DNA from: Hawksworthiomyces lignivorus
Lineage: Eukaryota > Ascomycota > Sordariomycetes > Ophiostomatales > Ophiostomataceae
Direction: 5' to 3'
Assembly: GCA_002917075.1 (NCBI GenBank)
Contig: NTMA01000049.1
Span: forward strand, 186,001-250,000
Length of the DNA: 64,000 nucleotides
Made by a program: the position numbers and the translations under genes. Numbering within the stretch: the first letter of the stretch is position 1; each line of letters begins with the position of its first letter. The notes beneath the pieces are model-generated. The model made no database searches, had not been told where the DNA came from, and worked only from the letters and a program-made list of their open reading frames with translations. This document shows positions 11,346 to 23,363 of this stretch, piece by piece.

Positions 11346-12950
11346 TTGAAGTGTAAAATACGAACAGGATACACCAGCAGAACCTTTGGGTGTAATCTTG
11401 CTGTGATCATCTTCTACAATTCCATAGGTATGCCTCAAAATATGATGGCCCTGGAGATTTCTCAGCTACAGACTTATGTTGGATGTGATAGTGCTAATAG
11501 AGCGCTCTCTTATCATGCTAACGACGGCTATACGTATAGCTTCGGAACTGAGCCATCGTTCACGTCTTCCACAATATCCACATCTTCATTAGTATCTAGG
11601 TCTTCTACAATTGTCTACATCTTTGGTGCCGCCGCCTGCGCAGTGGCATCCCTTTTCAATATCTATTTCTTCAACAGCATCTATTTCTTTGACAGCGCGC
11701 ATGACCGCTCCTTGTGGAGTTACACAGACTCTAAGCTAACTAGACAGCAAAGATCGGCCCTGTCACCATTGGGGTAGGTGCACTACGCCCGGTTAAAGAC
11801 CTCACCGCCGCCCTCTGGCGGTTTGAGCAGTACCATTCATAGTGAAGCCCTTAGTCTCGAATAGGCGTCTTGGAGAACACATTTGGCTACTTTGCAGCCT
11901 TGACTGATTTAATCGTTTCGCTTGCCTTTGGTCCCCAAATAACCGGTGCAGCGACTATATTCAGTTCCGTATGAGCCAATGTGCGGCGCTGGCGTTGAAT
12001 TGGTATTTATTGTCAAGTCAGTTTGAGTAGAGCCATTGATTAGGAGAGGCCAAAAGAGATATCCTAGAGGGAGGCAGGGCGAGGAGCCCTCTCTATATAG
12101 TGCTATATACAGTGTATCACCACGGTATTCAAGTGATAGGCATACGGTATCAACCTACAGGCATGGTATTATATAAGCACTGCTCAACATTTATTCTCAC
12201 CACTGCCGGGGTTGTGGATGGCGACTATCTGGATAGCTACTATCACTGATCCGATGCATCGAACCCCTGCAGTTTTCTCCGAATCTCCCATAGAGAAGGC
12301 GGAAATATCTCATGGTCTTACTCTCAACGTTCGGCGGAATTTAACCCAAACCCTTTCCCTAGCGAATATGAAACTTTTGTGCAGGGACAAGACACTTACA
12401 TAAGAGTCTTAGCTGATGGTGCTAGTATTTTAGACGACACCGGCCTCGTGAATATGGCAGCCGGCTTGCAGAAATTTTGCAGCTTCGGAGACCATACAGG
12501 TCCTGTAACTTTCCAAGCACCGTCAAAGTATCCATTCCCTACTGCATGTTTACATCATGTAATACAACTATGAGTGGCGCAGCGCTCTCACAGCTTATGT
12601 GTTTTATCACTGCGACTGCTATCGCTGTAATTTATATAAATATTTCTAACGGAAATATTGAACATAATGTGGCAAAGGCCTCCTTACTGACACAATAACA
12701 TCTTTTGTTCCTGGCGGTACAATCATTTACCTCAAGATCATATATACCAAGGCTAGCGTCCACAAGGACTGTACTCTCACCAAAAGCACCTCCTGGGTAC
12801 GCTGCCTCGAGTATAAGTTCAATAACAATTATGGCAAATTCTGTTGCTACAATTCAACCCGCTATGGGCGTGAAAGCTGGACCAGCAACTTCAATATGTC
12901 TAATATTAAAAATGTCCTCTTAAACTACAGGTCCATTTTCTTAATGCAGT
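11346..12950 (+). pseudogene. Decayed coding tract of unknown family
   Basis: Several plus-strand frames have protein-like composition but are broken by stops and frame changes. Examples are FGAAACAVASLFNIYFF near 11610, ALTDLIVSLAFGPQITGAA near 11903 in another frame, and the 12379-12573 frame with DTYIRVLADGASILDDTGL and TGPVTFQAPSKYPFP. A further frame near 12750 reads TLTKSTSWVRCLEY. The pieces run in one direction and look like an extracellular protein, but I do not recognise the family and cannot show that they belong to a single gene. Confidence 0.3.
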
Positions 12951-15013
12951 TGGTTCTCGGGAAAGACTCTAAATCAAGACGACTATACGTTTAAACCTAG
13001 CCCTCATTCGCTAAACTTGACAAATATAGCCCTCAAGCAATCTAGAAAAATAATTCTATCGATCAGTCTTCTTTTAGGGCCCCTCTAACTTAATCTTTAA
13101 ATAAGCAATTTCACCTGTAGCAAGGCCGTATAACGGTATCTGCAACAGATAGTTCCGTTCAGTATAGGCGTACGTAATCGGGATTGGCTGATAAATATGA
13201 TTAAACCGAAAATAAGCAATTCTCTTATCATCAGCAACATGCGCTTTTCCTGCATAAAAAAATACTTGACCGCAAAAAATCGATCTTCCTATGAAACGAA
13301 AGACCAAAGGAATAAAAAAGATGACCAAAAAAGATGACCACTCAGCCATCAAGATTACAACTGCGATCACTACATATCAACTCAATACGACGTAATTTTA
13401 ACAATCCCACAGCATGGTAATCGCGGTCATAGAAGGTGGTACTGTACTGACAGGTGGGTCGCAGTTACATCCGCCCTCCCTTCGAGCCGTCCTTTCCTTT
13501 CGTCTTCTCCCAAAGCCATTCCCCGAGCTCCTTCCACATAATACAAACTATAACTTATGTTAGAGTCTAGTCGTAGATCAATAGGAATTGCTAGCTATGT
13601 CGTACAAAGTGTATCAATGACGGTAGCCACGCGTTCAGACAAACTTAAAGCGTTATGTGCAATATGCTCGATGGATGCGTTAGGTCGAGTAATTATGGAA
13701 AAATGGAGTGTGTTTTAGTGCACGATAAATACATTAAAAAGTCCCCAGGTTATGTGGGAAATATCTTGCTGTTACGCATACATAACACCATATTTTGATA
13801 AGATGTGATTTATTAGACTAAAAGGATACTTTGCTTCTTTCAATAGTGAGATCTGATAGGTAACAAGAGGTTAAATAGTCTTGCAGTTTTAGCTCTTGGC
13901 ACTGGTAAACAATTAGGGACTCTTCTCTGATCTATTGCCGCATTCCCGAGTGGGTGGGACGGGCACGAGCTCTTGAGCTAAGACAGACTTTGTAAAATAC
14001 GCCATCCTCATCGTTATGTGTTATCCATGCTATTTCATCACGGGGTCACACGTGGCCCGTGATGGATCTCCAGTAGTTTGACTCTGGAAGCTTTATAACT
14101 CAATCTTAGAATCGTCATTACCTACTTCTTACCGATTGTATGGTTCAAATATCGCTTCCGAAAGAAGCTGCAGTCCGTTAGCAGCTCGCAGTTTAGCAAG
14201 GCGAGGAAAAAGAATAAAATCACAAGACAGAATTCGATTGAATAAATTTCATTCGCTATCCGAAACTTCGCCGCAAGGGCTTCAGCAGTCTTCCAGGTTG
14301 CCAAAACCAATGCAACGTTTGATTCCCCACCCTTTTTGCTGTTGGCAAGACCTTAAAGAGTATATATACTATAGCTGCGATTACATGGGTACGGTAGGTC
14401 CGTAATTATTTCCGTGTGATTCTTATCACTGCTAGCGAATCATCTTCAAATACTAAGTGATTACAAAGCGACTAACTTCACTCATTGGTGTCACTCAGTA
14501 AAGCCATGATTTTAGCGATTGCAACGGACATGAGATAACAACCAATGTACCTTCCCAATCCTTCGTAAGTGGTAACTACAATCCGCCCCTTTACCATTTG
14601 ATGCATCTCACGGAACTTCTATCACTCCCTAGACACATCAACTTATACAAGGAGCAGAAAATAATAACACACCGGTGCGACGTAGTACCCTAACCTCGAA
14701 CAAGAAGGTGCACAACGTAAAGCTAGCAGAGAACCAGCTTTCTTTGATAAGGACCGGGGTAAGGTAAGGATCACACCATAGAGGGGGTATAGCATCCAAT
14801 AGCCGGGGCGACGACAGTGAACCGCAGGCGATAAGAGTTTGATCGGGGTCTTGTTTCCACCCTTCACTTTTGCGCCATGAGAGCTGGTTATGTGAGGAGA
14901 GAGAGCATATGTATTTCAGGGTGCGACAGTCCACGTATCGAGACGAGGAAAGGATACACATTTCTTAATTGAGTTCTTGTTGACTCTACTCTTAAGTCTT
15001 ACGTCCTGATTTA

Positions 15014-15015
<2 letters not shown>

Positions 15016-15044
<29 letters not shown>
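15016..15044. repeat. 29-nt T homopolymer upstream of PTR2
   Basis: An uninterrupted run of T about 70 bp before the PTR2 start codon. Poly(dT) tracts often exclude nucleosomes in fungal promoters; that role is an inference here. Confidence 0.7.
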
Positions 15045-15116
15045 GTATTTGTATTTGTTTTTCTTTTATATATTTCTCTTGACTCTAGAGCTATATCTAC
15101 AACCCCACAATCAGCT

Positions 15117-17328
15117 ATGAGCAGGCCCGCGAATGCTATCACCGACTTTGAGGCAGCCCCCGTTTCACCCGAGGGGCTGCCGACCGCCGAACTACAGAAT
15201 CATGAAGTCGCTACTGGATTGGACATCAGCGGTGATCACCTAGTCGATGACGGTGAGGAACCCACTGAAGAGGAGCTCGCGACACTGCGCCGCGTTCCGG
15301 CACCAATGCCGTAGGCAATCCCCCTTCCAAAATGAGTTTTCTTTTACCTTTATCTTCGCGTTCGGTCTTAATTTGCTCTTGTCTCGTGAATGATAGATGA
15401 TAGAGCTAACGTGTGACGGTGAAAAGCTGGGTCGCAATCCTCATGTGCTTCATTGAGTTCGCGGAGCGGGCCTCCTACTATGGTTCGTCGGGTCCGTTCA
15501 ACAACTTCATCAATAACCCGCTACCAAAAGGCGGGAGTGGGACTGGGGCAGTTGCGAAGGGAGATGCAGGGAAAAATGAATCTGCTGGGGCGCTTGGGCT
15601 AGGCTCAGTCGATGCCTCAGCGCTCACAAACATGTTCTCGTTCTTGGCATATGTGATTCCAATCTATGGCGGTAAGCTACCTGTTCTGTCCCTTGTGCTC
15701 AAGAAACAAGAGACAAAGTCCTGTTGTCCTAATTCGAGACTAATTTGTTGACTATACAGGCATTGTCGCAGATACGCGCTGGGGTAGGTTCAAGACCATC
15801 TGTGTCGGTACGGCGGTGGGTGCTATCGCGCACGTCTTGCTGGTGATCCCCGCAATTCCGTCTGTCATCGCGCATCCGAACGGCTCCTTGGCCGCATTCA
15901 TTATATCGATCATCATTCTGGCATTTGCGGCTGGCTTCATCAAGCCATCGTTGGGTCCGTTGCTCTGCGACCAGAGCCCCGTAAAGAACCCAACGGTGAA
16001 AGTTCTCAAGAGCGGAGAGCGCGTAATCGTGGATCCGGGCGTCACTATCGAGCGTTGGTTGCTTATATTTTACGGCTGCATCAACATTGGCGCTTTCTTT
16101 GCCCTCGCCACAGAATACGCCGAGCGCTTTGTCGGCTTCTGGCTTGCGTATCTGTTGCCTGGTATCATCTACATGCTCATGCCAATTGTGCTCGTGATAG
16201 GGTACAAGCGGCTGTACAAGGCACCACCACAGGGTTCCGTTGTTATGGAGACCATGAATGTTTTGAAGGTGCTGTTGGCCAACGGTGGCTGGAAGCGCAT
16301 GTGGAAAGGCGGCGACAATTTCTGGGAGAAAGCCAAGCCGTCCTACATTGAGGCCCGCGATGGCAAGGTGGATCTCGAAAAAGTTAACTGGGATGATAAA
16401 TTTGTCGATGAGATTAAGCAGTCGTTGCAGGCTTGTGAAGTATTTTTTCTCATTTTCATCTACGGTTTGGCAGACGGTGGCATCGGTAACCAGCTGAACG
16501 ATATGTCGGTAAGTTTCGTCGTGTATATGGTGTCTCACAATCGAAGAGGGTGCTGATCAATCACAGGTCGCCATGACACTCGACGGCGCACCAAACGACC
16601 TTATCACGAACTTCAACCCACTCGCCATCATCGTTTTCACGCCAATTCTCACATATGGCCTCTATCCTTTTATGACACGCATTGGCTATCCGCTGAAGCC
16701 AATGGTACGCATGTCGATAGGGTACCTCTTAGCATGTATAGGGTGCATCATTGCGGCTATCGTGCAGTGGCGGATCTACAAGACTTCACCATGCGGTTGG
16801 CAGGCGACAACGTGCGATACAGTCTCACCGGTATCACTTTGGTTGCAAATTCCTATTTATACGTTCCCGGCCATAGGTGAGCTGTTTGTGAACGTGACCT
16901 CGTACGAGCTGGCATACACGCGGTCGCCAGCCCGCATGAAGGGCCTTGTGTACGCGCTCGCATTGTTCAACTCCGCCATCACGTACGCCATATCGTTGGC
17001 ACTGGCAGACGTTATCCAAGAGTAAGATCTGTCTTTATTGTTCCTCTTTTTCTAAAGGATTTCCGTTCTTCAGAGGCCGAATGCTAATGTCAAGCACAGC
17101 CCGTATCTTGTCTGGCCGTGGGTCGCTCTAGCCGTTGCGACATTTATCTGCGCGTTCATCTTTCCGACTTATTTCCGGCATCTCAACGTTCCCTTGGCGG
17201 CATTTGCAGACCGCGATCGTCAGGCCGGATTGCAGCAGCCTAAAGTGCTTCTTGCCAAGGCACAGCAGGAGGCAGCAGTTGCTGAAGCGGTGGCGGAGAG
17301 CAGCAATGAGAAGCAAGAGAAAAACTAA
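15117..17328 (+). CDS. PTR2-type proton-coupled di/tripeptide transporter
   Basis: Five exons (15117-15310, 15427-15671, 15760-16508, 16567-17021, 17100-17328) sum to exactly 624 codons, 623 residues, a normal length for fungal PTR2/POT carriers. The N-terminus is hydrophilic and acidic. The first helix holds the POT signature FIEFAERASYYGSSGP, followed by a loop and PIYGGIVADTRWGRF. The centre has AAGFIKPSLGPLLCDQ, and FYGCINIGAFFAL matches the second POT motif. About twelve membrane segments follow, with the charged tail typical of the fungal family. The first intron ends at AAAAG after a GCTAAC branch site, joining PMP to WVAILM. It imports small peptides at the plasma membrane. Its placement beside a RiPP cluster is suggestive, but POT carriers are common and 6.6 kb of non-coding DNA separates them. 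Confidence 0.92.
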
Positions 17329-20169
17329 ACTTGCACCAATCGGACTTATATGGAAGTTTAGGACAAAAGATGAGAAGAATGCAAAGAGCGTAGATTTTCA
17401 GCATAGTTAGGAGAACAATTGAAAATTAGCAACGGAAAAAAAAAAATAGTAGAAACTGGAGCTACCTTCTGTACATAGCATTTTCTTGTTTCTGAAAAAT
17501 AAATCTGAACCTAAAATGTCTAAACTTGAGATATCTGAACCCTAGGAGCGTTTACGCCAAGTGCATCTCTAGAATATCTTTTTGTCAAATTGCCCTGTAG
17601 ACTTCAGTAGCCAGAGAGCCAGAATTTGTTACCTACTATGGACATTAACTTACATACTTTATGTACTGGTGTAGTTAATCCGTTCTGCATAACTCTGACT
17701 TTCCCTTGCAGCCAACCCACGCCACTAGTAGTCTATATCACAACACCTTCCTAAATAAGCAGCGATTTACGTATCTTATCTTACCGCGTTTGCTGTCCTC
17801 CATATGTATGTACATACATACATAGTTGGCGGACACTAATATGTAGTACGCTTTACTATCCGCATCATCCCGCTGACACCCCAAGTAACGCACGTGATAA
17901 ATTATTGCCTGTCGAGTTTTAAGGTACCTTGAGAAGTGTGCCTCTGCGGAAGGATTGATCCTTTTTGTATAAATGCCTACTTGTAGATCTTGTATTAAGG
18001 GAACAAGGGGGACAAAAATAGGGAGGCACAGGTATAACTAGCAAACCAATTCTAGCAAGATACGTCTATTTTGGGTATAACTAAGGCTTATTAATACACG
18101 GAGTATTGCAAGCAAGTTTGGCCAGAATGCAAACAACCGTGGAGTAATAAATGGACCTGCCGACACATCAGCGGAAAAATACATGCATTGCCTAGAAATT
18201 TGTTTGTATTTTAGCGTACTACTCCGTATGCGCAGAGCTTTTTTTTTTTTTAATGTATTTGTTTGAAGGTCTCCCTAGCCATTTCATAATGATTTACTCC
18301 TCAGAAAGGCTTCTGTTGAATCACTTTTTTCTAACATTTTTTGCCGACACCAACAAAATAACCACGAGGTAAATTGGGTCGCTATTCAACCAAAAATAAT
18401 CGCTGAAATACATGGGAGTCTATTTTTGGCGCGCTGCAGGACATTTCTGACGGCCTGAGCATACAAAAATCTGCTGTGCTACACAACATGCCGTGCATTA
18501 TATTGTACAGTCAGTTAAAAGGCGCCAAAACCTCTAAAGAAAGTGCTGAACACCTTTAATGAGTGTCTAGGCAGTAGGTGATTTGGTTAGTTGGATTGTT
18601 GGTCAAGCATCTCTTGGATATGCTCCTACATACTCAGAGGTCCGCGATACTGCACGGCGTTTATTGGTAGTAGAGGAAAGAGAAATAAAGCTCGGTAAAT
18701 AATGGGTTTCGTTCTTCTTAAAGCGAAATCCAAAAATTAATACTGTCAAGCGTATTAGACTTAATAATGTATGTCTCAATGGTGCTTCTGAACAGTTATT
18801 TGCAACTTCTTTTCTCGTTTACAGTATTCCTCTATCCTCAGTATTCTAGTTTGCCACAGATACAATATGGACGAGACCGGACTTATAAAAGGTATAGGAG
18901 TAAATAGTTTGGTAATTTAAAGAATAAACAACAATACTGAAATTGTGCGAAACTCAGACTTACGTACTTGAGTATCATTGAGCGTATTTTAGTTAACGGT
19001 AAAAGGTTTTTTTTTTTAATATTTTTCAAGCAAATTAGTTCAACAGCAATATTTTCCTGACTTTTTAGTTTTGATTATAGAATATCGAGATTGTATTTTT
19101 GACGCAACTGCCGTTTTCTGAATATACTAATGACGACTTAGGAGTGAAATGGTTAAAAAGAGTTTTTTTACGACAAAAAACAACCTCCGGATAATAATAC
19201 TTGACGATAACTTATAATAGATTATCACGGAAGTTGTAATGGGCCAAGGTCCACGGGCGGCCCAGGGCGAGCAGTCGGCCGGACAACCTCCCGGCCCACT
19301 TACCCCTGACGGGGATTGACGGGCCTCTATTTCAATTAAGAGCTTCGTTCCCCGTAGTCGAGGAAGAGTTCCCTTCTTTCGGTATCTTTAGTTTTTTGTT
19401 GATTTAGGCCTATAGTTTGCCTCAGGGCTCCTCTGTGTTCTCGACCAGTTGACCTTTTACAGAAGTCACGTAATTATTTAATTTATAATTATATATTTTG
19501 AAAATAAAGTTTAATTATTTATATTACTTTTATATTCTTTACACGTTTTACAACTACTTGATGTGATTTATTTTACGTCGCTTCAACGATAATATCGTTA
19601 TTATATCTTATCTCTCTTGTTTATTACAGACTCGGGACTAAAAGGAGGGCAAAACTTTTTGATTTACTATTAAGAGCAAAGCGGGCTGACCTCTCGACTC
19701 CACCTAACCACTAAGACCAAAACAACTCATTAGTATCACTCGGAGCAGCGTCCAAATGTCTGACTAGGAGGCTGATCGGTCTACGTGGTGAGTGATGGCA
19801 CGAAGTTACCTCCCTTACTGCGTAAGAGGCCAAGTTGTGTGGTGAGACTGCAGCAGTCTTGGGCCGGGTCGGCTTCTAGTCCTTTGTCAGAGGCCTCTTT
19901 TAGTTCTCAACCAATTTGCAACCAAATATCTTCGTTCTAGTTTTCACGAATAGCCTTTTTTCCGGCCGGGAATTACATGTGCTCAGAAAGTGCGTATTCA
20001 AGTGCCTGCTTATTCTATCTCGTAAAAAGAGTAAGGAGTCTAGTTCCTCTTTTGTATGGCCCCAAGACGGTGAGAGAGGACAGAATAGCTCCAGACAGCT
20101 AAATCCCCCACCTCTCTACAGCACTGTGCAGGGGGTCCTCGCACCTACGACTCAGTAGGTACAGTGGAG
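17329..20169. other. AT-rich intergenic region
   Basis: No gene was recognised. It contains poly-T tracts (18241-18253, 19008-19018), a small palindromic ATGTATGTACATACATACAT block near 17805-17824, and an abrupt GC-rich patch at 19230-19330 followed by a strongly AT-rich block (19460-19620). These compositional jumps resemble RIP-mutated repeat DNA and may be the 5' part of the LINE relic downstream. Confidence 0.5.
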
Positions 20170-22080
20170 GTATTTTAACTTGACTTCTGAGCCGGCTCAC
20201 TGATACCGCTGAGGATAACCACATTCTCCCAGAGGGCCAAATGGGTAACTGCCGACAACGGTCTACAGAGCTCGCCGCCCGCCTAGTCACAGACAACGTA
20301 CGTCGGGTTTGGGCGGCCGGTGGCACTGTCTCTCTGTTACAACTTGATATTCAAGGCGCATTCGACAACGTAGACCACCGCTAGCTCACATACACCTTAG
20401 CCTCCCTCGGCTTACTCGAATGGTTAGTTTGATGGTCCTAATATTATCTCTCTAACCGTACTCCGGAGCTGGCCTTCGACGACTAAACCGATTCGGCTAG
20501 GCTGGTAGAAGTCGGCGTCCCACAAGGCTCACCTTTATTCCCTCTCCTCTTTATGCTTTTCATTACTCCTTTATACCTCGCCCTTAACCCGGTACAAAAC
20601 ATTGTCACTGTAGGCTTCTCGGACGACACCAACTTTCTTGTCCACAGGCACTAATCAGAGATGGTGTTACTATCGTCTCCAAGAAGCCTGGAAAATAGCC
20701 CTTAACTGGGCCCGGCATAGAGGCGTCGTTTTCGCTTCTTCAAAGTACGAGCTGTTGAGTGATGCCACTAGGCCACTGTACCAGTACAAAAAGGATCAAT
20801 CCCCTCGTACACATGTAACACACGAGCTTATCCACTTCAGTAAAGTTAATACGACCTCAATTAATACCTTACAATTAAACGAAAACACCACTTTTTAACT
20901 ACTCGAGAAGGGTCGTTTCTTGGCTATTTGGCTGAACCGTAAGTTGAATTTCAATGCCCACATAATAACGGTGGCCAGGAAGCTCAAGACTCAGGGGCTT
21001 GTCCTCACTAAACTCACCGGTAAAACCTGGGGCTGTCTTCTACAATGGGCCCGTATAATTTTTACCGTGGTTATACAGGGCACAATAACGCACGGAGCCC
21101 CGGTCTACTACATCTTTACCCTCCCCCAAGGCCACCCAAGAGGTCCCGTCAAGCTTCTACGGTCTTTTTATCTCCCTCTTTTCGTAGGGCTCTCGGGGCC
21201 TACCGGATTACATTAAATTATTTTTTATATATAGAAATCGTATTATCTTTACTCGATCTTTACTTTAATTAACGATAAGTCATTTTCTTTAACCGGGAGA
21301 ACTATAGGGTTAAATTATATGTCTTTGGTTAACGAGTCTTTCGTAAAGTCAGAGAGGTCTTTCCCTTGGATCTCTATATTAAACACGATCTTATTTTAGG
21401 CTCTTGAGACGAAGTCTGTACTATAATTATTTGATAACGACGATGGTAAAGTTTCGACAAAGACTTACGTTAGTCTGTTTGTCTAAATCTACGTTGGATC
21501 ATTAAAGTGACTATATAAACTTATAATTACTTCACCAAAACCGAAAATAATATTTTTACACAATTACGTACTGATTACATTGACCTCGTAATCTTTCTAC
21601 ATTAACGACGATTTAAGGACTCCTTTACTTACACCTATGACAACGAAGACGAAATAATCGAATACGTACTTCTTCACTGCCCTCGAGGGATCAATAAACC
21701 CCCCAACTGGCCACAGACACCAGAGAGCCTATACAACAAACTACATATAAGAGGTGAGGCCGTTAGACCTATCCTCTGATGGTTTAAACGAAGTGGACAG
21801 ATACCGGACTACCGTCTAACCGTTAGGCTAAAGGAAAACAACATATAGGAAACACCAGAGAAGGCATTACTGAAGACCGCCGAAGAGGCTCCATAGACTG
21901 CCGAGGAGGCAGCAGAGACCGCAACGACAACAGAGGAGAAGACGACAGAAACAACGGAGGAGGAGGCCGCCAGGGCGGCGGCAGAGACAGGTCCGGAGGA
22001 GGCGGAGGTAACAGTAGTAAGAGAGGCCTCGACAAAGCTGTGAGGGGCCAGGTGGGCCAACAATACACCTATACACACTT
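20170..22080 (+). mobile_element. LINE (non-LTR) retrotransposon relic with reverse-transcriptase motifs
   Basis: Conceptual plus-strand translation shows reverse-transcriptase signatures in order. These are LPEGQMGNCRQRSTELAARL near 20220, the catalytic LLQLDIQGAFDNVDH near 20340, GVPQGSPLFPLLFMLF near 20514, and VGFSDDTNF near 20611, a variant of the FADD box. Further on, an EYVLLHCPRG motif near 21660 matches the C-terminal Cys/His region of fungal Tad- or I-like elements. In-frame stops interrupt the frame (for example just after the first catalytic motif), and AT-rich stretches at 21220-21650 suggest RIP. The end near 22080 follows a Glu/Ala/Thr-rich low-complexity tail. The upstream limit is uncertain and could reach about 19230. 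It is not functional. Confidence 0.82.
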
Positions 22081-22985
22081 TATACTGTAATCTATCTCCT
22101 TATTTATTTCTTATATCACTTAGTTAGTACTATAACGGTTTTTGCCCCAGGAGGGTTCCGTTAGCTTAGGCGTCACATAGCCAGGATTGGCTCAATATAA
22201 AGACGATGAAACCTAACTTGGCTTCTGACTACTTGCACCGTCTCAGAAAAGAGTGCAAGAAGCGTGAGATGCTCTTAATTCTTGACGAGTCTCAAACTGG
22301 AACTGGCCGCACCGATCCAATGTGGGCTTGGAGCACGTTGTTGTGTCTGACATTTTTGCCTCGTTAAAAACGCTCGGCTATGGTCTACCGCAGGTATTAG
22401 TGAGCATGACGGCGGAGATCGAGCATGGATACTGATTTCTGCTGGATTGTCAGTACATATCAGAAGCGGCTGTGAAAAACTTTTTTTTCCCAGTAACTAC
22501 CCTTTATGTTATGGTATATTCCAAGGCGTCAAATCAACCACCGAATACCACCGGCGACAAGGCACCAGGCATAAAGATGGCTTATGAAGATTAACATGAA
22601 GCTCCCTCCATGTCATAGCATCAAATTTTTCGATTTATGCGACCGTAAAGCGTTTTAGAGGAAAACTTAGTAAACTAAAGAGTAGATAATCGTCTTAAAC
22701 CTTGAAAATATTAATTTTCACAACCTCGAAGTTTTTTTTTTTTTTCATGTTTAGAAAGACACTTCGGCTTCTTCGATATTGACCTACTTTTCTTAAGAAA
22801 CCCTTCTAGGTTTACCAAAGCCGCTGCTCGCTCCTATCATCAATGTATACACTTCATACAGAAAAGACGGAGACATTTAGTTGCCACCGAAAGCTTGTGT
22901 CTCAGCTCTGCGGTCATGATGCCGATAACTATTCTGTAAGATGTCTAAAATTAGATGAGAGAGAAGTACGAAGTGAAACGATAAA
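22081..22985. other. Intergenic region between LINE relic and microsatellite
   Basis: No gene is recognised. A poly-T tract at about 22733-22745 and mixed sequence are all that is visible; it could include the untranslated 3' tail of the LINE relic. Confidence 0.45.
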
Positions 22986-23014
22986 ATGAAAAAAGATCAA
23001 GGAAATGAAAATGA

Positions 23015-23056
23015 AAAAGAAAAGAAAAGAAAAGAAAAGAAAAGAAAAGGAAAGGA

Positions 23057-23100
<44 letters not shown>

Positions 23101-23101
23101 G

Positions 23102-23148
<47 letters not shown>

Positions 23149-23158
23149 AAAAAAGAAA
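23015..23158. repeat. Purine microsatellite, (AAAAG)n then (GAAA)n
   Basis: An AAAAG pentamer run passes into a GAAA tetramer run with few interruptions. It generates meaningless Lys/Glu-Arg and Phe/Leu-Ser frames on the two strands. It lies about 200 bp upstream of the GMC oxidoreductase start. Confidence 0.95.
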
Positions 23159-23363
23159 CGAATCCGAGTGAGAGTCAAATGCGTTACAAAGGAAAAAGGA
23201 AAAGAATTGTTGTAAAACGCTCCACCTTGATTAACTACATCCGCTGCATTTCTTCTACCAAGAATCCATTCCCGGCATGCGTTAATTCCAACACTCTCAA
23301 GAATATCATTTCCGCCACTTCATATTTCTGAACAAATATCGCCCAGTTATCTGTGATTCATTC

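Larger units (their letters stand above)
8456..15116. other. Gene-poor region of 6.6 kb
   Basis: No intact gene is recognisable between the RiPP cluster and the peptide transporter. A coding-like but broken tract lies at about 11.35-12.95 kb (listed separately). The remainder is AT-rich with scattered short frames, a poly-T near 9310-9330 and a 29-nt T run at 15016-15044. Confidence 0.5.

Noticed and set aside
13074..13370. Minus-strand 98-codon frame with a hydrophobic start
   Set aside because: No signal of conservation; composition is as expected from AT-rich DNA.
14638..14961. Minus-strand frame of 107 codons upstream of PTR2
   Set aside because: No recognisable domain and an alternative frame of similar length overlaps; likely chance.
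17805..17824. ATGTATGTACATACATACAT palindrome as a regulatory site
   Set aside because: Simple TA/GT-type repeat; no nearby gene start.
21809..22078. Low-complexity Ser/Ala/Pro-rich minus-strand frames
   Set aside because: Shadow of the Glu/Ala/Thr-rich triplet tail of the LINE relic.
22951..23331. Lys/Glu-Arg-rich or Phe-rich frames
   Set aside because: Direct translation of the GAAA microsatellite.
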